Made by a program: the position numbers and the translations under genes
Source: Nitrospinae bacterium AH_259_B05_G02_I21
GTDB taxonomy: Bacteria; JADFOP01
Length of the DNA stretch: 15,632 nucleotides
Assembly (NCBI GenBank): GCA_027717595.1
Contig: JALLOF010000035.1
Span: 1 to 15,632, forward strand
Reading direction: 5' to 3'
The notes under the pieces: generated by a model
Database searches by the model: none
What the model was told of the DNA's origin: nothing
What the model saw: the letters and a program-made list of their open reading frames with translations, nothing else
In this document: piece after piece, positions 10,127 through 15,632 of the stretch
Position numbering within the stretch: the first letter of the stretch is position 1
Layout: each line of letters starts with the position of its first letter

Positions 10127-11863
10127 GTGGTCACGGAGGCGCACATCGACAAGGACCAGGTGGTGGCCGTCCTTGAGGAGATGGCCGTCATCCTGGAGCT
10201 GAAGGGGGAGAATCCCTTCAAGGTCCGGGCCTACGTCAACGCCGCCCGCACGCTGGCGGCCACGGCCGAGCCCGTCGAAGACCTGGTGGCCTCTGGCCGG
10301 CTCGGCGAGCTCAAGGGCTTCGGTAAGGCTATCACGGATAAGGTCACCACGCTGGTCACCACCGGGCGGCTGCCCGCCTACGAGGAGCTGCGCGCCTCTC
10401 TCCCCGAAGGGCTCTTCGGGCTGCTCGAGATTCCGCAGCTGGGCCCGCGCAAGGTTCGAGCCATCTACGACGAGCTTGGCATAACGACGCTGCGTGAGCT
10501 CGAGTACGCCTGCCACGAGAACCGCCTTGTGGCGCTGCCCGGCTTCGGGCCCAAGAGCCAGGAGAAGGTCCTAAAGGGCATCGCCGACCGCAAGCGCTAC
10601 GCCGCCCACTTCCTCTACGCCGAGGCAGCCCGGGCGGCAGAGGCCGTCGTGGAGGCATTGGGCGCCCACCCGGCCGTCGTGGCCTGCAAGGTGGCCGGAA
10701 GCCTCAGGCGCCGCCGGGAGATAGTCAAGGACATCGACCTGGTGGCGGCCTCCGCGAAGCCGGAGGAGGTCTCGGCGGCCTTCGCGGACCTGCCACAGGT
10801 TGCCGAGGTGATCCTTTCGGGGCCGACCAAGACGAGCGTGCGCCTCGAAGAGGGAATCGCGTGCGACCTTAGGGTCGTCGAGCCGGACGCCTGGCCCGCC
10901 GCGCTTCAGCATTTCACCGGAAGCAAGGAGCACAACACCGAGCTTCGGGGACGGGCCAAGCGCCGGGGGCTTACGCTCAACGAGTACGGCCTCTTCAAGG
11001 GCAAGGGGGCCAAGGCCCTGAAGACCGAAGAGGACCTATATGCCGCGTTGGGCCTCGAGCCGATCCCGCCGGAGCTTCGGGAGGGCTGGGGCGAGGTTGA
11101 GGCCGCCGAGCGCGGCGAACTGCCGGCCCTTGTGGAGGAGGGCGACCTGGCCGGGCTCCTACACGTCCACACCGACTGTAGCGACGGGCTCAACACGCTC
11201 GAGGAGATGGCCGAGGCGGCCCGCCGGGCAGGGTACGGATACCTCGGCATCTGCGACCACAGCCAGTCGGCGGGCTACGCCAACGGGCTTAGCCCCAAGC
11301 GGGTCCGCGAGCAGCAGCGGGCCATTGATGCGCTGAACAAGGGCCTTTCCGACTTTCGGGTCTTCAAGGGGATCGAGGTGGACATCCTCGCCGACGGCTC
11401 GCTCGACTACGACGACGAGCTGCTCGCCACGTTCGACCTCGTGGTCGCCTCCATCCACAGCCTCTTCGGGCTCTCCAAGGAGGCCCAGACCGAGCGGCTG
11501 ATTCGCGCCGCGTCCCACCCGGCGGTGACCATTCTCGGGCACCCGACGGGCCGGCTGCTGCTGGCCCGGGAGGGCTACGCCATCGATATGGAGGCGGTGC
11601 TGGAGGCGGCGGCGGCCCACGGGGTTGCGGTCGAACTCAACGCGCATCCCCAGCGGCTCGACCTCGACTGGCGGCTGTGTCGGCGGGCCAAGGAGCTCGG
11701 GGTGACGGTGGCCGTCAACCCCGACGCCCACCGCACGGACGGGCTGGCCGACGTGGCCTACGGCGTGGGGATCGCCCGCAAGGGCTGGCTCACGGCCGCC
11801 GACGTCCTCAACACCCGGGACGTCGAGGCCCTGAGTGAGTTCTTCGCCTCCAGGAAACGCTGA
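10127..11863 (+). CDS. polX: DNA polymerase X with PHP 3'-5' exonuclease domain
   Basis: The 578-aa length and layout match bacterial PolX, a repair polymerase that fills short gaps, probably in base excision repair. Helix-hairpin-helix motifs are at LKGFGKAITDKV (62-73), IPQLGPRKV (102-110) and LPGFGPKSQEKV (137-148). The polymerase palm has GSLRRRRE (191-198), Asp202 and Asp204 in KDIDLV and Asp247 in CDLRVV. The PHP domain has HVHTD (346-350), GICDHS, GIEVD, SIHS, GHPTGR and NPDAHRTDG (Asp533, His535), so its Mn2+ site looks complete. GTG at 10127 is chosen because a GGGGGGAGG stretch precedes it closely; GTG at 10112, overlapping the upstream stop, is the alternative. A longer frame upstream is only a shadow of the exported-protein gene. 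Confidence 0.93.
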   Translation: MVTEAHIDKDQVVAVLEEMAVILELKGENPFKVRAYVNAARTLAATAEPVEDLVASGRLGELKGFGKAITDKVTTLVTTGRLPAYEELRASLPEGLFGLLEIPQLGPRKVRAIYDELGITTLRELEYACHENRLVALPGFGPKSQEKVLKGIADRKRYAAHFLYAEAARAAEAVVEALGAHPAVVACKVAGSLRRRREIVKDIDLVAASAKPEEVSAAFADLPQVAEVILSGPTKTSVRLEEGIACDLRVVEPDAWPAALQHFTGSKEHNTELRGRAKRRGLTLNEYGLFKGKGAKALKTEEDLYAALGLEPIPPELREGWGEVEAAERGELPALVEEGDLAGLLHVHTDCSDGLNTLEEMAEAARRAGYGYLGICDHSQSAGYANGLSPKRVREQQRAIDALNKGLSDFRVFKGIEVDILADGSLDYDDELLATFDLVVASIHSLFGLSKEAQTERLIRAASHPAVTILGHPTGRLLLAREGYAIDMEAVLEAAAAHGVAVELNAHPQRLDLDWRLCRRAKELGVTVAVNPDAHRTDGLADVAYGVGIARKGWLTAADVLNTRDVEALSEFFASRKR

Positions 11864-11880
11864 GCCGCTTCTTCCTACTC

Positions 11881-12978
11881 TTAGCCGAGATGCTCGAGGA
11901 CGGCCTTTGCCGCCGCCTCTCCCCCCGAGCAATCGACCACGGGCCCTTCGGGCCGCTCTTCCTCGACCAATTCCTCCAGCATATGGGTCCAGCGGCCCTC
12001 GATGAAGGCCTCCCGCGGGACGAAGCGGTTGGGCAGGTGGGCCTCGATGGCCTCGACCAGCAGGGGGTACTCGGCGAAGTCGCCCCGGGATGTGTAGAGC
12101 AGCGGTGTGCCGGCGGCCAGGCACTCGGCGACGACGCCGTAGCCGGGCTTGCTAACCATGATGTCGGCCGCCTGGGTCCACTCGTGGTGATTGGCGCACC
12201 GATGCGGAAGGACCGTCACGTTGTCGGGCGCCGCCTCGGCGGGATCGCCGAAGACGATGAAATGAAAGGACTCCAGCTGGCCCAACTCCGCCCAGTCAAC
12301 GCCGCCGAAGCCGATGCCGCCAAAGGAGAGCAGCACGACCCGATCGCCCGGGGCAAGCCCGAGCCGCTCCCGGAGGCCTTCGCGGGGCTCGTCGGTCGTC
12401 CGCACAAGAAGTGGGATGGGTTGCTGGCGGGTGAAGGCCTCCATGTCGGGGCTCATGGGCAGCTTCAGCAAGAGGGCAGACGAGCCGTAGGCATCGCGCA
12501 GGGGTGGGACGAGCTCGGCGAACCCCCCGTCTTCAGCCGCGTAGGCCTCGTATATCCAATCCCAGGCGAAGTTGGCCAGCGCCAGGCCGGGGACTCCCAA
12601 TGCCGAGGCGATGCGGAAGGCCACGGCCGGGATGTCGCCGACGATGAGGCGCACGCCGGCGCGGCGGCAGGCCTCCGCCTCCTCGGCGACGAGGGCGTCC
12701 CACGTCGATAAGAAGGCGCGGGCCACATCAAGGGTCTCGGCCCGCTCCACGTGGAGCGAGTCGCGCTGGACGACCCCGACGTCGCAGCTCAGGGGCTCGA
12801 CGGCCACCTCGCGGCCGGCTAGGGCGGAGAAGAGCCACGCCGGAGAGGAGGTCTTGACCACCACGCCGAGGGCGGGCTCGGCGGCCCAGAGACAGCGGAT
12901 GAGCTCGGCGCAGCGCACCGCGTGGCCGAAGCCGTGGCCCGAAACATAGAAGGCCACGGTAGGCACACCATCCTTCAT
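11881..12978 (-). CDS. GT-B fold glycosyltransferase-like protein (MurG/UDP-glycosyltransferase type)
   Basis: The 365-aa product starts TVAFYVSGHGFGHAVR (7-22), the glycine-rich acceptor-side loop of GT-B enzymes, and has a C-terminal donor-binding segment SKPGYGVVAECLAAGTPLLY (276-295). The same two features occur in MurG-like transferases and in the N-terminal part of plant L-arabinokinase. The GHMP kinase half of that fusion is absent here. It should transfer a sugar from a nucleotide donor; neither substrate nor product can be read. ATG at 12978 overlaps the phosphorylase stop (ATGA) and has GGGAG upstream, so a longer frame to 13068 is rejected. It is the last gene of a three-gene operon and converges on polX with a 17-nt gap. 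Confidence 0.75.
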   Translation of the reverse strand: MKDGVPTVAFYVSGHGFGHAVRCAELIRCLWAAEPALGVVVKTSSPAWLFSALAGREVAVEPLSCDVGVVQRDSLHVERAETLDVARAFLSTWDALVAEEAEACRRAGVRLIVGDIPAVAFRIASALGVPGLALANFAWDWIYEAYAAEDGGFAELVPPLRDAYGSSALLLKLPMSPDMEAFTRQQPIPLLVRTTDEPREGLRERLGLAPGDRVVLLSFGGIGFGGVDWAELGQLESFHFIVFGDPAEAAPDNVTVLPHRCANHHEWTQAADIMVSKPGYGVVAECLAAGTPLLYTSRGDFAEYPLLVEAIEAHLPNRFVPREAFIEGRWTHMLEELVEEERPEGPVVDCSGGEAAAKAVLEHLG

Positions 12979-13718
12979 GCTGCCAGGCTCCCAAGCAGGG
13001 CGGGCAGCGCTTCGACCACCCGCCGGAAGGCGTCCACGAAGCCCGGGTTGTCGAACCCCTTGACCCACTGCAGCGCGAAGAGCTCGTCCGAGACGACGAA
13101 GAGCCCGGCCACGGTCACCCCCCGGAACGCACCGGCGGCCAGGCAGGCGGCCAGCTCCATCTCAACGCCGACGATGCCTTGGGCCTGAAACTCCTGGACC
13201 TTCCGGCGGGTCTCGCGGTAGGGGGCGTCGGTCGTCCACACACGGCCCCGCTGGTGGGGGATTCCCGCTTCTGCCAGGGCGGCTTCGAGCCCTTGAAGGG
13301 CTGGGCCTGCGACCGTGAGGGGTCGGTCCGCCTCAGCCCCGTAGAGGCGGCTCGTGCCTTCTTCGCTCACCGCCTCGGTGGGCACGACCACGGCCCCGAT
13401 GGGAGCCTTGGTAGCCAGGGACCCACAGGGCCCAAGCACGAGGATGCGGCGGGCCCCAAGCACGATGAGCTTCTCCAGCGCCAGGACCGCCGCCGGGCCC
13501 CCGAGGGCCGGGCCTGCCAAGGTCCACGGCACGGGCGCCTCTGAGGGCTGGCATAGGTGAAAGAAGTCCACCCGGCGGTCGCGCACCCCCTCGGCGAGGC
13601 CCTTGAGGTGTCGGGCCGCCCGGTGGTAGGCGAAGGGCGCCGGGATGAGAGCCACCGCGTCGGGAACGGTGGGGTCGTCGGGCCGACGATGGGGCTGTAT
13701 GATGGGCTCCTCAGGCAC
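12975..13718 (-). CDS. Nucleoside phosphorylase (PNP/UDP superfamily)
   Basis: The 247-aa product shows the phosphorylase fold signatures: LGPCGSLATKAPIG (95-108) for phosphate, TTDAPYRET (162-170), VEMELAA (185-191) with Glu186 and Glu188 for the ribose, and VVSDEL (208-213). Asp211 in the SD pair is the residue that recognises purines in purine nucleoside phosphorylases, so a purine or thiopurine substrate is more likely than uridine, though this is not certain. GTG at 13718 follows GAGGAG by 6 nt and overlaps the amidohydrolase stop by 8 nt. Longer starts up to 13874 would lie wholly inside the amidohydrolase gene and read as low-complexity sequence. Its stop overlaps the glycosyltransferase start by 4 nt. 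Confidence 0.85.
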   Translation of the reverse strand: MPEEPIIQPHRRPDDPTVPDAVALIPAPFAYHRAARHLKGLAEGVRDRRVDFFHLCQPSEAPVPWTLAGPALGGPAAVLALEKLIVLGARRILVLGPCGSLATKAPIGAVVVPTEAVSEEGTSRLYGAEADRPLTVAGPALQGLEAALAEAGIPHQRGRVWTTDAPYRETRRKVQEFQAQGIVGVEMELAACLAAGAFRGVTVAGLFVVSDELFALQWVKGFDNPGFVDAFRRVVEALPALLGSLAA

Positions 13719-15276
13719 CGGTCGCTCCTCGCCGCCCCGCCTCGGGCCAGACCAGGCGGCCGCCTCGGATGGTTGCCACCACCATGCCCTCCTCAGGCTG
13801 CTCAAGGCTGCCGGGAGAAAGCACCACGAGGTCGGCCCGCCGTCCGGGGGCGATTGCCCCGCCTTCCTCATCACCCACCGCCTCGGCCCCCCCCAGCGTG
13901 TACCACCGGAGCGCCTCCCGGGGGGTGAGGCGCTGGTCCTCGTCGGGGTGGAGGCCGGCGGCGGCCAGCCCGTAGAGTGGGCCGAAGGGCATCCCGTCGG
14001 AGCCGAAGCAGAGCCGGGCCCCCTCTCGGACGAATGACCCCAGGGGGTTCATCCGCCGGAATCGGGCCCCGAGGCGCCGCTCGTACATCCCGCCGGGCTG
14101 ACCCCACCGGGCGATGAAGTTGGGCTGGAGGCTCGCCACAAGGCCCATCTGGGCCACGCGGTGGAGGTCGAGCGGGTGTATGACCTCCAGGTGCTCGAGC
14201 CTCATCGGCAGGGGGGGCTCGGGGCCTTCGGCGAGGGCGGCCTCTGCGGACGTGATGACCTGCTCGGCGGCGGAGTCCCCGATGGCGTGGACGGCGACCT
14301 GGGCTCCGGCGGCATGGAAGCCCGAGATGAGCTCGGTGAGGGCGCGGGACGAGAAGGCCAGCCGACCAGCTGTCTCCGCCCGGTCGTCGTAGGGGTGGGA
14401 CAGGCATGCGGTGTGGGAGCCGATGGAGCCGTCTGCGTAGAGCTTGAGGCCGACCAGGCGCACCGGGCCGTTGGCGGGCAGGCGGCGCCGGGCTTCCTCC
14501 CAGGGAAAGGGCCGCTCCGGGCGGTGGACGCCGTAAGCCCAGACCCCAGGCCCGTCCTCGAGGGTCGTCAATGATTCGAGTTCCTCAGGGGTCTCGACGA
14601 AGGCGTGGACGCTGGTCACGCCGTGGCGGTCGCACGAGCGTGCGAAGGCCTCCAGCGCCCCTCGGCGCTGCTCGCCGCTAAAGGGAATCTTCAAGAAGAA
14701 CTCTGCGAGGCTCGCCCCGGCGAGCCGACCCGTGGGGTGACGGCCCACCTGCTCCACTCCGCTCGTTTCGTTGAGGTCCACGGCCCGAAGCGCGGAGGTG
14801 TTGACCGCCGCGAGGTGGCCGCAGACCCGACCGAGGTAGACGGGGCGGTCGGGAGCGACCTCGTCGAGGGCTTCGCGCCCCGGCAGCGCCCGCTCTGGCC
14901 AGCCGCTCTCGTCCCAGCCGAATCCGAGGAGCCACTTGCCGGGCGAGGTGCTCTCGGCGGCCTCGGCCACCTGCTCGATGAGGGCCCCGACGCTCGAGGC
15001 CTCGGTGAGGTCGAGAGAAAGCAGATGAAGCCCTTGCCAGAACGGATGGGTGTGGGCGTCACAGAAGCCCGGGACCACCTCCCCGCCTTGGACCTCCACT
15101 ACCGTGGTTGACGGGCGGCAGCGGGCGCGGATCTCGTCGTCGTCCCCGACGGCCTCGATCGTATCGCCGACGATCCCCACCCCGCCGACCAGCGGCTCTT
15201 GCGCGACGAGGGTGTGGACCGTCCCGCCCACCAGGGCGAGGGTGAAAGGCGGGTCGTTTAGAGGAGGCGGGGTCAT
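13711..15276 (-). CDS. YtcJ-like metal-dependent amidohydrolase
   Basis: The 521-aa product belongs to the amidohydrolase 3 (YtcJ/NfdA) group, cytoplasmic enzymes that hydrolyse N-acyl or amide bonds with bound metal. Seen in order: VVPGFCDAHTHPF with His75 and His77, GLKLYADGSIGS (276-287) with Lys278, VAVHAIGDSA (328-337) with His330, RLEHLE (359-364) with His362, LQPNF (383-387), and CFGSDGMPFGP (423-433) with Asp427. It ends with the usual GAIAPGRRADLVVL. All metal and catalytic positions are present. ATG at 15276 has AAGGAG 9 nt upstream; an ATG at 15327 would put the start inside the promoter's -35 box. It heads the leftward operon with the phosphorylase and glycosyltransferase-like genes. 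Substrate unknown; the partner genes hint at nucleoside-derived amides, which is speculation. Confidence 0.88.
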   Translation of the reverse strand: MTPPPLNDPPFTLALVGGTVHTLVAQEPLVGGVGIVGDTIEAVGDDDEIRARCRPSTTVVEVQGGEVVPGFCDAHTHPFWQGLHLLSLDLTEASSVGALIEQVAEAAESTSPGKWLLGFGWDESGWPERALPGREALDEVAPDRPVYLGRVCGHLAAVNTSALRAVDLNETSGVEQVGRHPTGRLAGASLAEFFLKIPFSGEQRRGALEAFARSCDRHGVTSVHAFVETPEELESLTTLEDGPGVWAYGVHRPERPFPWEEARRRLPANGPVRLVGLKLYADGSIGSHTACLSHPYDDRAETAGRLAFSSRALTELISGFHAAGAQVAVHAIGDSAAEQVITSAEAALAEGPEPPLPMRLEHLEVIHPLDLHRVAQMGLVASLQPNFIARWGQPGGMYERRLGARFRRMNPLGSFVREGARLCFGSDGMPFGPLYGLAAAGLHPDEDQRLTPREALRWYTLGGAEAVGDEEGGAIAPGRRADLVVLSPGSLEQPEEGMVVATIRGGRLVWPEAGRRGATGA

Positions 15277-15299
15277 GGGGTCGGGCTCCTTCCGCCCCC

Positions 15300-15327
15300 A
15301 TGCTACTGCAGGGCTGTAGGTTGTCAA
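15300..15327 (-). promoter_or_regulatory. Promoter of the amidohydrolase operon
   Basis: On the minus strand a perfect TTGACA (15327-15322) is separated by 16 bp from TAGCAT (15305-15300), a 4/6 match to the -10. The start of transcription would fall near 15293, giving a leader of about 17 nt that just includes the AAGGAG ribosome binding site (15291-15286) before the ATG at 15276. The geometry is tight but consistent. Confidence 0.6.
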
Positions 15328-15433
15328 GCCGGTGTCACAACGCGGTAGTGTCCCAATTTGAGCTGAACACCCACCCGCCTGGAGCTTTCACGACGATTTC
15401 CCTGCCGTAGCCCGCCCGGTGGGGTCCTGCCTC

Positions 15434-15478
15434 CCGCCTAAGGCGGGCCTTAGGCGGAGCCACCCGCCTCAGGCGGGT
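15434..15478. repeat. Cluster of short GC-rich palindromes
   Basis: CCGCCTAAGGC (15434-15444) and GCCTTAGGCGG (15447-15457) form perfect 11-bp arms with a 2-nt loop. ACCCGCCT-C-AGGCGGGT (15462-15478) is a second perfect palindrome, and a half copy ACCCGCCT is at 15373-15380. The shared CCCGCCT-N-AGGCGGG core suggests a dispersed repeat of the REP or MITE type. Confidence 0.6.
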
Positions 15479-15581
15479 CCACTCGACATAGATAGCATGC
15501 CGCAACACGGCCTGTCGTCACGTACTTCCCTTACTTCGCGTATTGAGGGTGTCTCTCTTCGGCGGACTTCGATTTTGCACG

Positions 15582-15627
15582 TTAGACACTTTTAGACACT
15601 TTTGACACTTGTGTCTAATGTGTCTAA
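15582..15627. repeat. Array of TTAGACAC repeats in both orientations
   Basis: TTAGACAC is at 15582-15589 and 15592-15599 (10-bp spacing), a variant TTTGACAC at 15601-15608, and the inverse GTGTCTAA at 15611-15618 and 15620-15627 (9-bp spacing). The central GACACTTGTGTC is a perfect palindrome. The helical-turn spacing and mixed orientation fit an operator for a multimeric regulator, probably in front of a gene beyond the window. Confidence 0.6.
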
Positions 15628-15632
15628 TCCCC

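Larger units (their letters stand above)
15328..15632. other. Gene-free 305-bp stretch at the window end
   Basis: No protein gene or RNA gene is evident. It holds GC-rich palindromes (15434-15478) and a repeat array (15582-15627), listed separately. Before them lies a segment (about 15346-15372) whose look (AGTGTCCCAATTTGAGCTGA) recalls an insertion-sequence end, but I see no transposase and no matching inverted copy. It probably holds the control region of a gene beginning beyond 15632. Confidence 0.5.

Noticed and set aside
11159-12124. Long minus-strand open frame opposite the PolX PHP domain
   Set aside because: Gly/Arg/Pro-rich shadow produced by the high G+C of polX, whose own strand carries all expected catalytic motifs.
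11890-12711. Plus-strand open frame opposite the glycosyltransferase-like gene
   Set aside because: No domain features. The minus strand gives a coherent GT-B protein coupled to its upstream gene.
13719-13874. N-terminal extension of the nucleoside phosphorylase
   Set aside because: The added residues lie inside the amidohydrolase gene and are low-complexity. GTG at 13718 has its own GAGGAG.
15346-15372. Insertion-sequence end
   Set aside because: The sequence has the look of a terminal repeat, but there is no transposase, no partner inverted repeat and no target duplication in view.
1-15632. CRISPR array
   Set aside because: No regularly spaced repeat of 25-40 bp with unique spacers was seen. 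The short repeats found are tandem 11-mers, palindromes and 8-mers.

Overview
The window joins two kinds of DNA at a selenocysteine tRNA gene. Positions 1 to about 8180 are a mobile element. Positions from about 8180 to the end look like bacterial chromosome. The host side is visibly richer in G+C, uses GTG starts freely, and encodes a lipoprotein with a classical lipobox, which suggests an uncultured Gram-negative-type bacterium. I cannot place the phylum. No tRNA-Sec partner gene (selA, selB, selD) is in view.

Mobile element, left part (1-2937). An unrecognised 187-aa protein comes first. Then a compact pair: a monotopic phosphoglycosyl transferase (PglC/WcaJ catalytic-domain type) overlaps a secreted staphylococcal-nuclease-like protein by 4 nt. 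An unrecognised 226-aa protein follows. This part also holds a duplicated signal-peptide module, a slippery T-run in a tiny reading frame, and a predicted three-way-junction structure between the nuclease and the 226-aa gene.

Mobile element, control and replication part (2938-8210). A dense regulatory region (inverted repeats, a 53-bp-spaced direct repeat, two candidate promoters) precedes an AlpA-like DNA-binding protein. Behind it lies a candidate minus-strand small RNA with a good intrinsic terminator. A string of tightly packed plus-strand genes follows: a 48-aa protein, a zinc-ribbon protein, a 16-aa micro-ORF, a 75-aa protein, a winged-helix replication initiator or helicase loader, a DnaB-type helicase, a 52-aa protein, a zinc-ribbon/HTH protein and a tyrosine integrase. 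The initiator gene contains 11-bp tandem repeats next to an A+T-rich stretch. The repeat length is not a multiple of three, so selection appears to act on DNA; this is the best candidate for the element's replication origin, laid out as in phage lambda, where iterons lie inside gene O. The integrase reading frame ends inside the tRNA-Sec gene, so the right attachment junction is in view. No second copy of the tRNA 3' end is visible, so the left end lies outside the window. No capsid, portal, terminase, relaxase or type IV secretion gene is visible, so phage, satellite, integrative plasmid and conjugative element cannot be told apart.

Host part (8178-15632). The tRNA-Sec gene reads leftward. 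A rightward group follows: lipoprotein, short CbiX-type chelatase, exported DUF3108-like protein, and PolX (DNA polymerase X with PHP exonuclease). A convergent leftward operon, amidohydrolase then nucleoside phosphorylase then GT-B glycosyltransferase-like protein, has overlapping genes and a good promoter. The last 300 bases carry no gene but hold compact GC-rich palindromes and an array of TTAGACAC repeats that probably controls a gene beyond the window.
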